Shown: positions 21,389 through 33,311 of the stretch, in pieces
How the letters are laid out: the number at the start of each line of letters is the position of its first letter
Numbering within the stretch: position 1 is the first letter of the stretch
Assembly: GCA_029747585.1 (NCBI GenBank)
Contig: JAPEVF010000122.1
Span: 38,608-102,607 of the forward strand
Source: Pleurotus djamor
Lineage: Eukaryota; Basidiomycota; Agaricomycetes; Agaricales; Pleurotaceae
Reading direction: 5' to 3'
Length of the DNA stretch: 64,000 bases
Made by a program: the position numbers and the translations under genes
Notes under the pieces: generated by a model
What the model was told of the DNA's origin: nothing
What the model saw: the letters and a program-made list of their open reading frames with translations, nothing else
Database searches by the model: none

Positions 21389-22499
21389 TGCACGTGCTCA
21401 ATGTTCACTCGATCACATGACTCTCGTTTCACCAACACGATCGTCGATCGGACTTATGCTCCGTATAGGCCCGCTCAATTCTAAATGCACGTTGGTTGCA
21501 CGTTGGTGTGATAATTCTGTCAAGTGGATGTCATTGTCTTTATCTTCCTTCTTTTTCATACCTATAGGGCTTGCTTTGAGTTCCATCCTTCGGGCTGGGA
21601 GGTTCGGATAAGGCTTTTCTTGTTTCGCTCCACCATGTCAGCTACATACTCACGTTCCACGTTACATTACTTCTAGACGCTATGTTTTCTCTGATACGAC
21701 TACAAGCGGGGAGCCCAAGATTCCTGCTGGCAACAAACTGACTGCATGCGCTGGTCTCCGTGTGTCTACTCTGGTTCGTGTAAGTCACACCCTGGTGCCC
21801 TGCCCCCATTTGTACACTCATACATATGATGTCTAAGCGAGCTAGGGAGCCAACCGACTCCCATGTAAGGCCTTCCCCCGCGCTCGACACTCCCTCCCTA
21901 TCCCATCCCTGCAAACCCAGGCACCGAACATGACTGGTGCATCAAACACCTTACCCCAGTTCCGTGTACAGTGGGACCGGGATAGGCAATCATACAGTAT
22001 CTATGATTGCGCTGAGGATAGGTTATGTTTTCTAGGATGAGAAAACTTACAGAATCCGTCATTCAGTATCCTTGGCTGGTACACGCGCCGGCTTGAAAAA
22101 ACCTCCGTCCCCAAAAACCTGAACGGCCCCCTTGAAAGCGCTGGAGATTTCATGCGAATGGTCGATGCGCAATTTCATTCAACACGTTCCAGCCAGGAAA
22201 AGAGGGGTATGGGAGAGACTGAGAGTCCAGGGAGACTTGAGGATTTCGTTCGCGAGTCCGTACGCCAATGAAAGGAGGGCGGGAGTATGGAGAAAAAGGA
22301 ACGACACCGTCAAAACGCGACAGAAAGTCCGGTCAATCTACCCTTCCTTCGACGCGTCCGCATTCGCCGCCTTATCAAAATCATAAACATTTCCCTCTTT
22401 GTTCACGTCTTCATCATATTTCCTTTGCCCGGTCGCACCTTGAGTATGGCCACTCTGCTCCTTGTGAGTCGTCACCGCCGTCAAATTTCGGCTCCAAAT
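21389..22499. other. intergenic, no supported gene
   Basis: About 1.1 kb with only short ORFs. A pyrimidine-rich tract near 22400-22440 could be the promoter of the relic downstream. Confidence 0.4.
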
Positions 22500-25167
22500 C
22501 ATTGTTCTCCAGCTCGAAAACAGCATCCCAGCTTAGGTGATCATCACCCAGGCAGAAGAGGACCCCGCTCCCTTCGAACCGATTGCTTCTCTGCAGTGGT
22601 TCCCATCAGCAATATTGCGTCAAACACCAACGTCTCCGTGATATCCCCACTCAAAATTGCCACTCGCACGCCCACTGATCTCATAACAGCTTCAATTCGC
22701 GTCGAGTCGAACCTCAGCACACTTGCGCAACGTCTCACAAGACCAACCATGGTTTCTCGTGTCGTCCTTTCCCGAATAGGCCCCCTCTTCTCCTCCACAT
22801 TAACAAAAACAATGCTCGTTCCTATTGTATGACCCACCCCACCACGAAACAATCCACCGAGATCACCATACAGCAGATATCATCATTCATACGCTTCGAC
22901 AAGCATCTTCGCGCTGGCTTGGTTTGTCCTGAAGATCCCTTTCCCTGTGGATATAGAGATTTCGCAGGGATCCACAACCTTGAGCCCAACCCTATCACCA
23001 AGTTCACCACCGTGGTGGATGTCGCCGCTAAAGGCAAAAGTGACGTTGTCGTGGCGTCGAAGCGCTTCGTCAACGGCGTCCAACAGCTTTACTTGGCGGT
23101 TTACGAAGCCAATGATAATGGGATCATCTCGACCAACCCCACTACTACATTTACTGGCATCGTTTATCCAACACAACTCATTCCTCTCGATTTTAACGGT
23201 GACGGGAGAAATGACTTCCTGCACATCATAAAATCTCTTCATTCGCATATTCTTACCGTCTCGCTGTCCACCCCGGATGGCTTCCAGACACAGCCCAGTA
23301 TGACTTTCAAGCCGGAATATATTGATGGTAACTTCTATGTCGGTGATTTTGAGGTTCGTCCAATTTCTGCTACTCCTTGCCTCCATGCTCATGGAACGCT
23401 TCGCTTTAGGGGACTGGGCATGTTGGCCTCGTGTACATATACCAACCCTTGAAATCTGGCTCGCCTCAAATCCGCTTCATACCATTTACGTCCGATGCCT
23501 CCAAGTTTGCGGCACTTTCGCCTGTTGATGGACCTCCAGGGATAGCCGCTGACAAAGTCAAGGTAGTTGTTGGAGATCTCACCAGCGACAAGTAAGTAAC
23601 CAGTAAATGCTCGCACGATTCTTGCTGACGGAATTGTGCAGTGCTGAAGACGTCTTTTTGATGTCATCAAGGTTTTCAGGCGGCAGTTCAGTCGTTAATA
23701 TCGAGACGACTCTCATACCGCAGTGATTGGCCTCTAGCAAACGTCGCCCAGTCAATTCCTTACCTCGATACGAGATCATTCCTACCATATGGTGCCGAAG
23801 ACACTGGAAAGACAAGTCCGCTTGTAGCTAGCCGAAATCTATCTGGGAATCTCCGATTTCAGATGCTACGCAGCTCGGGTTCCACTTTACTCGCACCGAC
23901 GGCCGCCAACACAACGGACATCGCTTTCAGTGGTAACATCACCTTAGCCCGAACCACGTCAGTGATGTCACCATCCTCCGTCGATGTTGTGAACACCTTT
24001 TCCACGCTGAACAACGACACTCGTGTAGACGTCCTACGCTTTTTCGCGGATAGCTTCGTCCTAGTCGCATCTGTCACCCAACCAGGGGTCTCATCTCCAC
24101 TCGTATCGTGGGCTGACCTGCAAGGTCTCGGGCGGGTCGACTGTGTTTTAGCCACTCAAATATCCAGCAGAACTCTCAGTATCTCTACCTTACCTTGCTC
24201 TACCCTTCAGCCCATCGACTATGTCTCTGGTTACGAGAACGGGTTAGGTGCGAAGGTTGTGGCCACGTATGCACCAAGAAGATCATTGTGTCTGAATCCC
24301 AGTATGACGGTGCTGGGAGGCTGACAAAGAAAGCTCGCGACTACTTTTCAGGAACCCCTCCTACTTATGTGACATCGAGAAGACTTTACCTGCACCGAGC
24401 TCCGATACCCAGGCCATGGTGGTTACTTATACCTATGCTTTTGAGTCCAAGACGACACGAGTCACGGAGACACGTTCATACCAAGGAGGGTCACAAGCTG
24501 TGTCGAAACAATCCATCAAGGCGATTCTGAACCCCTCGCCATCTCCCTCTAACTTTATCCAGAATCTTATGATAGAGTCTCAAGATGAGAACGACCTCTC
24601 CGTAAGGACCACCTACGATGCCCTTGCTCGACCTGTTTCAATCTCAGATGCCGCCGACGTCCAATCATCACTCGCATGGGACGGGCTTGGCCGTGTCACC
24701 AATAGACGCATCACCCAGCCTGTCAGTGGGTCTCCCCAGGTCATCAACGACAACACATTGATTTTCCAGGATGACGCCGGTCTAACCACAACAACGAACA
24801 ATCTGACTGGAGCTACCTCGAAAACGACTTGCGACTGGAACGGCCAAGTTGTTAAGAAAGTTACTCCGGAGGAGACCTTTACGTTTGGGTACGACGAAGG
24901 CGGGGGCTACGGGAAGGAGCACCTTGTGTCCGTCACATCCTCAAACAATGTCACGCATCGGTATGAATACAAGTCATCACTGGGAACCTGACCTCGGACT
25001 CCCTTACCATTGACGACCAGACTTTCACGTCTACCTATGCCTGGAGTATCTCTAGCTCGCTCACTCAGGTCACCAGTCCGAACGGGTCAATTTTGAAGTG
25101 TGCTTTGCTTCCAGATGGTCAATCAATTAGCAACATCTCGCTTTCAGATTCATCCGTGCCTCAATAG
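22500..25167 (+). pseudogene. relic of a bacterial-type Tc/RHS-YD toxin-like gene
   Basis: Coding blocks are strong but disrupted. A beta-propeller part contains the calcium-loop-like LDFNGDGRNDF (about 23190-23222) and ADLQGLGRVD (about 24112-24141), as in the VCBS/TcdB-like region. It is followed by YD-type motifs YDGAGRL (about 24303), YDALARPVSIS and WDGLGRVTN (about 24615-24700), and FGYDEGGGYGKEHL (about 24888). These are the middle part of the Tc-toxin B/RHS shell as known in insect-associated bacteria. Introns of fungal type fit near 23352-23410 and 23591-23641. Frame breaks near 23722, 24250-24300, 24410 and 24990 and loss of much of the propeller and the whole C-terminal effector show it is dead. 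It ends with a stop at 25165-25167. Interpretation: old horizontal acquisition from bacteria, intronised, then decayed. No functional product is expected. Confidence 0.75.
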
Positions 25168-25596
25168 CGCTCTCGGCGTATGACAACGTCTTCTCGAAAC
25201 CCTCGAATTGTACCTTTGGAAACGGTACCACTCCTTTCTTGACTCTTGCTCTCTCGCCTTTCGTACGTACGACCTGATGGACTCAAACCACCTTCAAACC
25301 ACCTTCCATAACTTATATTCATACTTACTGTTTGAACACTATATAAGCCCCCCATCTTGTACCGTAGAAAAGTAAGTGCCCTCGAATAACCAGTGTTTAC
25401 ACCAGTCACGACGGCCTCCTTCCCCCTCTATCTCATGGCACCCCTCTCTTCGAGTAGCACCACGTCACACTTTCCTTTGATCGCTGAGCTCCTCTTTTCT
25501 CGCTTTGACTATTGTGAAATTATTCTGTTGATGTGTCGGGTCCGTCATCAATTATTTGGTATCAGGTATTGCCATATTTATATGGCCCTCCGTTCG

Positions 25597-26532
25597 TTAT
25601 TCATGGGAGCGGAGGGAGCATACCTCACTAGATGTAGGTCTCTCATGCAGAATGAGGGCCTTGGGTTCCGCGAGTGGGTTTGGGGCGAGTGATTCTTCAT
25701 AGAAAGATGCTAGGCTATGGTGTTTCTCCTGCAATTCAAAGGAGGGCGGCAGCGGCTCCAGCAGAAACCTTTCCTGTCGAGGTCGAAGAGCTAAACGCTC
25801 CTTAATGTCAAGGGGCTTGTCTACGTTTATATCGGGTGGATTAGAGGCGTGAGGCTGAGGTCTGAGAAAAGATTGGAGGATCGGTAGTGTAGAAACGGAA
25901 GGTCTCCTCCGAAAGGACGGGGGTGGGGTGGTTGATTTTGCGGTCGACGCGTAAATTGGCAAATTCGGCCTCGAGGACGAGGGAATACTTAGGTTCAAAG
26001 CTTCGGTTTCGAATCCAGTTCGAAGGGTCGATATTTTGTCTTGTAGACCATCTCCGCAACAAGTCAATAAGGCTTCCGCGACTAATTTGAACGAGGGGAA
26101 TGACGATGGCGAAGGGGGTCTTTGAAGAGGTGAAGGCATGATGATTGATGATTTTGGAAAGAAACCTCCGCCATATTTGTCTTTAACGTCATTGAGAGGA
26201 CGTGAAGGAGGCTGGTACGAAGGTGGGTTGAGCTGGGGGTTGAGTGTCTGGTCGGGCGTTCCATACGACGGGGGATTAAACTGGCGGGGCAATGCGTGGC
26301 CACGAAGGAGGGTGCGACTGGCGTATGAGTAGAAAACTTCATGGGGACTGAGATCGTCAACAGTCGCTGCACTGTGAAGTGAGGGTTCGGAGAACATCGT
26401 CACGTCGGGGGTAGCACGCATCCCAGCATTATATGAACCGTTGTTGGTCCCATTATGGAAGGGGCTGTGTGCGACAGCGTCAATCACTGGTCCATCTGGG
26501 TGCAAAGTTTGATTCGGGTAGTGACAGAGAAC
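25597..26532 (-). CDS. proline-rich hypothetical protein (terminal exon)
   Basis: A 936-nt open exon starting at an acceptor (TTCTAG at about 26533-26538) and ending at the stop at 25597. The frame continues upstream of any ATG (GTTCTCTGTCAC...), so earlier exons exist; a possible one lies at about 26714-26825 but its borders are uncertain. The product is rich in Pro, Ser and Arg, with repeats of PPSY (NPPSYGTP, NPPSYQPP) that resemble PY motifs for WW domains of NEDD4-type ligases. No domain was recognised. The PY reading is an inference from short motifs only. Confidence 0.5.
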   Translation of the reverse strand, partial: VLCHYPNQTLHPDGPVIDAVAHSPFHNGTNNGSYNAGMRATPDVTMFSEPSLHSAATVDDLSPHEVFYSYASRTLLRGHALPRQFNPPSYGTPDQTLNPQLNPPSYQPPSRPLNDVKDKYGGGFFPKSSIIMPSPLQRPPSPSSFPSFKLVAEALLTCCGDGLQDKISTLRTGFETEALNLSIPSSSRPNLPIYASTAKSTTPPPSFRRRPSVSTLPILQSFLRPQPHASNPPDINVDKPLDIKERLALRPRQERFLLEPLPPSFELQEKHHSLASFYEESLAPNPLAEPKALILHERPTSSEVCSLRSHE

Positions 26533-26825
26533 CTAGAAGTCAAGCTAGATTGCGATGCGAGCAATAAGAACGATATGCGCATTGCTCGTGTGCAGAGCCT
26601 TCCCAAGATCCCGCGAAATGTTGAGGCCTGAGGATCGATGATCTTGGTTCATACCAATGCGTGGTTGTTATGAGTTGTTGGTCCATATTTTTACATGACA
26701 TACCACTCGTAAGTACCTAAGTGCCTGAAACCCATACATCAGCAGACGTTCCTGATATGGGCTCGGAGGTGCAATTCTCTGCGCACGGCTTTTGCGAAGA
26801 GGCGATGCAAAGAGGCCGCTGTCTT

Positions 26826-27074
26826 CAATAAGTATATACCTGTGTAGTCTCCCTTCCTCGGAATGTAGTTCCTAACAATGAGTGCTCATCCTGGAATCAA
26901 AATACTGTTTAGCCAAATTCATCTCGTCAATGTCTGTCGATGAGACCTTTGAGCAGCACTCACTTTGCGCCCTGGGGTCCGTTGCTTCGTTCACTTTTGG
27001 TTCACTTCAGTCCGAGCGCGGGATAAAATAACGCCTCCATCGTGGTAACGGTGACTTAAAAGCCCGGAATTGAG
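26826..27074. other. intergenic upstream of the duplicated OYE block
   Basis: Short gap; may hold first exons of the proline-rich gene. Nothing else seen. Confidence 0.3.
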
Positions 27075-27199
27075 GCTGTTGCCACGTGGACTCTGGACTA
27101 CCGATTAGGAGAGCACAGGAGGTGATCTTTTCTTCAATTTGCAGAAAAGGGATAATGCACCCTCTCTCGACGCGTTCTCTATATTACAGCGGTTTACAT

Positions 27200-28602
27200 C
27201 TATGTTTTGGCCTTTGGAATAAGGGAACGCTTCCCCCCTCTCCCCTTGAACCCCCAAGAAATTTGGTGGGCAAGATTAATATCGACGCCAAGATCCTCTG
27301 CAAACGACCAGACCGCTCCGGGGTTCTTCTGGAAGTACCGACCAACGAAGATGGCGTCCGCTTGGTTGTTCTCGAGGATGGTCTGAGCGGTGCGTCCGTC
27401 CTTGATTCCACCGACGGCGGAGACTAGCAGTTTGCTGTCTGATGACAGCGACTTCTTGACGGCCTCAGTGTAGGGGACTTGATACGCTCCCAAGGGCCCA
27501 GCCTTTATCCTTTGAAGTGGGTGTAAACCAGCGCTGGAAACGTCCAATAAGTCAACACCGTGTGCTTCCAGGATTGGTGCGAGCTTGATGGTGTCAGCAA
27601 CGGTCCAAGACGGTTGATCCGGCAATGACTCTTCAAGCAAGTCCGTAGCTGATACTCTAAATTTTTGAGTCAACTATTATTCATGAAGAGGATACTTCAC
27701 GAGAAAACAAACCTCAGGAAGGAGTGGTCGGGGGGATTACCTCACGGATGGCATCGACCACTTCCAGGGTTAGTCGAATGCGATTTTCGAAACTACCACC
27801 GTACTCATCGGTACGTTGGTTCGTGACAGGGCTGAGGAATGAGTGGAGGAGGTATCCATGAGCGTTGTGGATTTCAATCACGTCGATTCCGGCAGCGATG
27901 GCGCGTTTAGCAGCCTGTGCAAAGGCCTTAACGACGTTCTGGATACCTTCCTTCGTGAGAGCCTTAGGTTTGGGGTATGCGTCATTGTACGGGATATCAG
28001 TGGGTCCCACCACGCTTTCCGGCCATCCATTATGGATTCCGTCAGCGAGATCGCCGTCTAGCCAAAGTGCTAGAGTGGATGCCTTTCGCCCCGCGTGGCC
28101 AAGTTGTATGCCGATCTTCTGGTTTTGCGAATGTGCGAATTGCACCAACTCTTGCAAGGGAGCGATATGCTCGTCGGACCACAGACCGGTGTCTTCTGGA
28201 GAGGATCGACCTTCGGGGACGACGCCAGTGGCCTCTATGACCGTTAAGCCCGGTCCGCGAGTCAAGATCCCACCAACTGGATCAATATTTATCAGCGCGA
28301 TGTATGCCAGGGTAGACGCGACGACATACGATGTGCAAGATGCCAGTTAGTAACTTTGCCATTATCGGCTGAGTATTGGCACATCGGTGAAACCTATACG
28401 TGAATCAACTACCCGTACGCGCGAATCCAATCAGTAGGTTACGCACAAAAATTTTGTTTTGGAATTCTACACCTCTAATCTTCAGAGGTTGGAACAGTGA
28501 CGGAATGGTAGCCTGCTGCGAAGTCACTGAACCTGCAATGGGATATTGAGACGGCGTAAAGTAAGGGACATTGGGAGCGGGTGAATTAGCAGTGTTGGGC
28601 AT
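27200..28602 (-). pseudogene. Old Yellow Enzyme (NADH:flavin oxidoreductase), copy A with 4-nt deletion
   Basis: Exons 28602-28447, 28393-28330, 28276-27713 and 27656-27200 parallel copy B exactly, except that exon 3 is 564 nt instead of 568. The missing 4 nt lie at the end of exon 3 after IPPTTP, so the frame hits TGA at 27716-27714 before the last splice site. The predicted product would stop after about 258 residues and lose the C-terminal 150, including the phosphate-binding VSAVGGI segment of the FMN barrel. The rest is well preserved: SPMCQYS, EIHNAHGYLLHSF, GGSFENR. Exon 4 is still open and conserved, so the loss is recent. A sequencing error cannot be excluded, but the site is not next to a long homopolymer. 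Confidence 0.75.
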
Positions 28603-28642
28603 GGTGATACTGCTTTCATGGTCATACTGATGGCCCGCAAGG

Positions 28643-28648
28643 TTTATA
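28643..28648 (-). promoter_or_regulatory. TATA box of Old Yellow Enzyme copy A
   Basis: TATAAA about 40 nt upstream of the ATG at 28602, matching the position of the TATA element of copy B. Confidence 0.5.
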
Positions 28649-29347
28649 TGTATCCTTAGTGACTAGCGATTCGGCGAAGACAAGGTAATGATGTGATTCG
28701 TTCACTGAATCGCTGGGCTGATAAGAGCTGGGGTCCTCGCGTTGACTGGTCACCTGTGTTTCTTTCTTCTTCCTCAAAGGGTAGGTGAGCGACGCTGTCC
28801 GTTGATCGACGTGATAAACATTGAATGCACTCACAAGATGTCCGTTGACCGAACGGAAAATTAAATGACCCAGTCCGATTCGCTCACTCAGCCACCTTCG
28901 ATGGCTGATTCAGCGTTCCGCGCAGAACTTCGCTCGGACGGGTCACAATATTGTCGAGTGTTGGAGGACAGTCTGCAATTCGGCCGTATCGATAGATGAT
29001 CTACCATTCGACACGTGCCGGTCAAAGAGTTATTTGAGATGTATAGACGTAAGCTAGGTTCGAGAGGAATTGTATAAGAAGGGAGCACCAGTTGGCAACA
29101 GGTGGGTACGTATGCCAAATTACGCAGCGATGGTCAGGACGCTGGAAGGGAATGGTCTTTACGGGTGCAAACGTACAGAACAAAGCGTCCGTGGTGGCAG
29201 TGAGTGGGCATCGGTCGGGCCGTTGCCACGTGCGGCACCTGGTTAGGAGAGCACAGGAGGTGTTGTCGCCTGCAATTTGTAGGAAAGGGCAAGGGAAGGG
29301 ACATGGTTCCTCTCTCGACGCGTTCTCTATATTACAGCGGTTGGAAG

Positions 29348-30758
29348 TTATATTTTTGCCTTTGGAATCAACGAACGCTTCCCCCCTCTCCCCTTGAACC
29401 CCCAAGAAATTTGGTGAGCAAGATTAATATCGACTCCAAGATCCTCCGCAAACGACCAGACCGCTCCGGGGTTCTTCTGGAAGTACCGACCAACGAAGAT
29501 GGCGTCCGCTTGGTTGTTCTCGAGAATAGTCTGAGCAGTGCGTCCGTCCTTGATTCCACCGACGGCGGAGACTAGCAGTTTGCTGTCTGATGACAGCGAC
29601 TTCTTGACGGCCTCAGTGTAGGGAACTTGGTACGCTCCCAAGGGCCCAGCCTTTATCTTTTGAAGTGGGTGTAAGCCAGCGCTGGAAACGTCCAATAAGT
29701 CAACACCGTGTGCTTCCAGGATTGGTGCGAGCTTGATGGTGTCAGCAACGGTCCAAGACGGTTGATCCGGCAATGACTCTTCAAGCAGGTCCGTAGCGGA
29801 AACCCTAGAAAGCTCCAGTAATAAGCCATAGTCCATCATTGAACTTCTTCGCGAGACAACCTACCTCAGGAAAAGTGGTGTGGTCGGAGGTATCACCTCA
29901 CGAATGGCATCGACCACTTCGAGGGTCAGTCGAATGCGATTTTCGAAGCTTCCGCCATATTCATCGGTACGCTGATTCGAGACAGGGCTGATGAACGAAT
30001 GAAGGAGGTATCCATGAGCGTTGTGAATTTCAATCACGTCGACGCCAGCAGCAATAGCACGTTTAGCAGCCTGTGCAAAGGCCTTGACGACGTTCTGAAT
30101 GCCTGCCTTCGTGAGTGCCTTAGGCTTGGGGTACACATCATTGTACGGGATGTCAGTGGGTCCAACAACCCCTTCCGGCCATCCATTATGGATTTCGTCT
30201 GCGAGATCGCCGTCCAACCAAGGTGCAAGGGTGGATGCCTTGCGTCCAGCGTGGGCGAGTTGGATGCCGATCTTCTGGTTTTGCGAATGCGCGAACTGGA
30301 CTAGCTCTTTCAACGGAGCGATGTGTTCGTCAGACCATAGGCCTGCATCTTCAGGCGTAATTCGACCTTCGGGGACGACGCCAGTAGCTTCTATGATCGT
30401 CAAGCCTGGTCCACGCGTGAATATCCCGCCAACTGGGTCAATGTTTCATATCAGCACGGCGGACATGAGGGTAGATGCGACATACGATGCGCAAGGTGCC
30501 ACTTCGTGAATTTGCCATTATCCGCTGAGTACTGGCACATCGGGGAAACCTATGTGTAGATTAGTTACCTGTACAGACAAAACCAATCATTAAACCACGT
30601 ACAAAGATCTTGTTTTGGAACTCTACACCTCTAATCTTCAGAGGCTGGAATAGCGATGGAACGGTAGCCTGCTGTGAAGTAGCCGATCCAGCATTGGGGT
30701 ATTGGGAAGGCGTGAAGTAAGGAACATTGGGAGCTGGAGAATTCGCAGTGTTGGACAT
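29348..30758 (-). CDS. Old Yellow Enzyme, NADPH dehydrogenase (YqjM-like), copy B
   Basis: Exons 30758-30603, 30549-30486, 30432-29865 and 29804-29348 give 414 residues, all in frame. An FMN-dependent TIM-barrel ene-reductase reducing activated C=C bonds of enals, enones or quinones with NADPH. Seen: [25 protein letters not shown] with the redox-tuning Cys57 and Tyr59, QLAHAGRKAS, substrate-binding His210 and His213 with Tyr215 in EIHNAHGYLLHSF, the GGSFENR motif, and the phosphate-binding SAVGGI and FVGRYFQKNP. The Cys plus Tyr pair places it in the thermophilic-like (YqjM, class II) branch, not the classical yeast OYE branch. Adjacent to broken copy A; a third copy lies at 39606. Physiological substrate unknown. 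Confidence 0.93.
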
Positions 30759-30796
30759 GGCGACACGAGGGTCCTGGTCTGAGGTGGTTCTCAAGG

Positions 30797-30804
30797 CTTA
30801 TATA
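30797..30804 (-). promoter_or_regulatory. TATA box of Old Yellow Enzyme copy B
   Basis: TATATAAG about 40 nt upstream of the ATG at 30758. Confidence 0.55.
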
Positions 30805-31100
30805 CCTGGTGACCAGTAAATCCGGCAAAGACAAGGAGATGATGTGATCCGTTTACTGAATCGCTAAGCTGATAAGACACAACGACGAGCACACGCTGGC
30901 TTTCACCTGTGCTTCTTTCTTCCCCTTCAAAGGGTAGATGAGCGACACCTTGCCCGTTGACCGAAGTGATAAAATGAACTCTCAAACCGAACGGAAAGGT
31001 AGATGACCGGGGTCCGAAAGTCGCTCAGTCAGCCGTCCTCGATGGCTGAGTAATCACTGATTCAGCGTTCCGCGCAGGACTTTCCTCGGAGAGCACTGTT

Positions 31101-32035
31101 GTGTGTCCGAGGAGAGCGATGTCGATGGGGGTCAAAGCGAGCGAGAACTTGAAGCTTGAAGGACGGTGTTGATTGGGCTGTGACGCGTGAACGTGAACAT
31201 GAACCCTGGAGAGCAGTCCTGGGCAGAGATGTCGAAGTCCTTGCCTATGACGGCGAGGACTGTTACAAGTACTCGGGGCCTGGCGAAAAACTTGTACTTG
31301 GCCAACACAACCCAAACCCAAACCCAACCTCCGCTCCACGACGCTCGACCATCTCAGACAAACTCTGTCGCGGCATCAACATACATACGAGGAAGTACAT
31401 ACATACACCGAGAACGTCATACTACTAACATATACTTACAACAGGCTACACGTACAGACGCAGTCGAGATGGACTACATATCTAAAGCAGGGAGATGACA
31501 AAGTACATGACTTCAAGGGGGATGGGGTAAAAGGCAAACGACGAGAACGAATTTCATCTAAACAACGGTAACAGAGTAGAAATCATGAAGCGAAATCGAA
31601 TGTAAGGAGGGAAACATACGACCAAACGTGTATATGGGTCATGGCATCCCTATTGAAATAAATAAAAGCAATGGAAGGAAACAAACTCTCCGGCAGATAT
31701 TTGGCCATCAACAGCGTCAAGACTATACATCCGGCACTATTGGTGGCCAAAGAACGCGCAGATTCGTGACACCGAAATGAACGGGGGAAGCCCGAGTTTA
31801 ATTTGGTGATGAGGACGTAATAGGTGAGGGTTTCTTGANTTTTTTTCGTTGGTTTTGTTGTTTTTTCAAGTTGGAGGCCGAGTGCCATCAGAGGTGGCGA
31901 AAAGAATAACAGCAGAGCAAGTAACAGACAGCAGTATAGGATGGCGAGTAGAATGGGGGTATATTACGCAATGGATCGCTCCATGGGTGGTTGGTACGAA
32001 GGAATGGTAAGCATCCATGAGGATGCCAACCTCGC
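31101..32035. other. intergenic, 3' flank of the Zn2Cys6 gene
   Basis: Short ORFs only. An ambiguous base at 31839 precedes a T run. A CATACATA-type short repeat lies at about 31380-31405. Confidence 0.4.
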
Positions 32036-33311
32036 CTACATGTCTTCATCTTCGTCGTCGTCGTCATGTCCATCGACGACCGTCGAGCCTGATGATGTGT
32101 CGCCATTCGGAGAGGTATCTTGCTCGACAGCATCTGTGGTAGTCGTGGGGGAGGTAACCGTAGAGGAGGTAGAGGCAGATGACCCCTTTCCTTTCTTCTT
32201 GGCGGGTTTACTGGGGGCTTGGTTATCGCTGGTCGTATTTTCACCGTTGGCGTCAGCTTTCTTCTGCCCATTGACACCAGGAGCCGTAGCAGAGGCAGGA
32301 GGAACGGGCGGCGGCGGCGGTTGGAGAAGATGTGGGTGCATATGCGGCGCTGCGTACACAGCTCCTGGCGGTGGTGGGTAGTGATAAGGCGGAAATCCGG
32401 GGATAAACATGGGAACCATTTGTTGAGGAGGATGAGCACCGTCCACTGGAGGATGCCCGTCTTGCTGCTGCTGTGGCATGAAACCGGGGTAGTAGACCGG
32501 GTAGAATCCCTCGGGTGCACCGGCATGAAAAGGCGGGAGAGGAGCCATCGCCGGCGCGGCTGGAGCGGCCGTAGCTGGGGGTGCAGTACCTGCGTTTTGC
32601 CATTCTGAACATGATCAGCGTGGTGACTGATGATGAAAGGCGGGCGTCATACCTGTGTATGTAGGAGATCCACCAGCTTCAGTTTCATTCTTGTTCTTCC
32701 GTTTGTAGGGACCTCTTTTGATGCCTTTCTTCCTTTCCTTCCTTTGACCGTCGACACAAGAATTCGACATTCCGTATTTGACACAGCGTTCACAAGGACG
32801 GCTCTCGTCGCACCGTTTGCAAGCGGTAGCGCAATTGGTACACTGGCAACGAAGTCTGACCTTGCCGATCTAGGGAACTACGAAACAAGTGCTTACAGCC
32901 ATCTTGACCTGCTTTCTCTTGGGCTTCAAAGACGGAATCGGGGCTGGCGATGTTGACAGCTGAATCGGCGGTCCTGAACCATCATCACTCATGATCAGCG
33001 CTTTTCACACTCGACGGTAGTCGCCACATACCTTGCATCGTGGGCGGGTACGCGTAAAGCATTCCTGGCGGATACGGATACATGAACTGAGTTCCTGGAA
33101 TGCGTAGAGTCAGCGCCCATGCGAATCAGTGGATATATGCGCTCATTTTACCTGGCGGCGCAGGTGGCGGAGGATATGTACCGCCATTGAAGTGGCCGTG
33201 TGGGTAGCCCGCTGGTGCCGCCATCGTCCCCGCTACAAAAGGCTGGTCTTGAGGCGGTTGTTGGGGTGGAGGAGGAGGAGGAGGAGGCGATTTGGGCTGT
33301 TCTGTGGTCAT
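32036..33311 (-). CDS. Zn2Cys6 transcription factor, Pro/Tyr/Gln-rich
   Basis: Exons 33311-33152, 33094-33032, 32973-32897, 32842-32653 and 32604-32036 give 352 residues. Exon 4 opens with the binuclear cluster C-x2-C-x6-C-x5-C-x2-C-x8-C (residues 101-129: CTNCATACKRCDESRPC, then ERC and NSC), followed by the basic linker RKERKKGIKRGPYKR. Cluster plus linker match a conserved fungal group that includes gluconeogenesis-type regulators such as ERT1/AcuK by resemblance; I do not assign orthology. The N-terminus is Pro-rich with PPPPPPPP, the C-terminus is Pro/Tyr/Gln-rich and ends acidic (DDDDEDEDM). An extra Cys inside the first spacing (fourth residue after the second ligand) does not disturb the pattern. 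Nuclear regulator; targets unknown. Confidence 0.88.

Larger units (their letters stand above)
27075..28935. repeat. tandem duplication unit A (Old Yellow Enzyme gene and flanks)
   Basis: Aligns with 29220-31100 in the same orientation. Conserved marks at both ends: TTGCCACGTG and GGAGAGCACAGGAGGTG downstream of the stop, and GATTCAGCGTTCCGCGCAG upstream of the start. Offset is about 2.15 kb (stop codons 2148 bp apart, start codons 2156 bp apart). Confidence 0.85.
29220..31100. repeat. tandem duplication unit B (Old Yellow Enzyme gene and flanks)
   Basis: Direct repeat of 27075-28935; see unit A. The start-proximal promoter, all three introns and the 3' flank are shared, although intron sequences have diverged in part. 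Confidence 0.85.
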
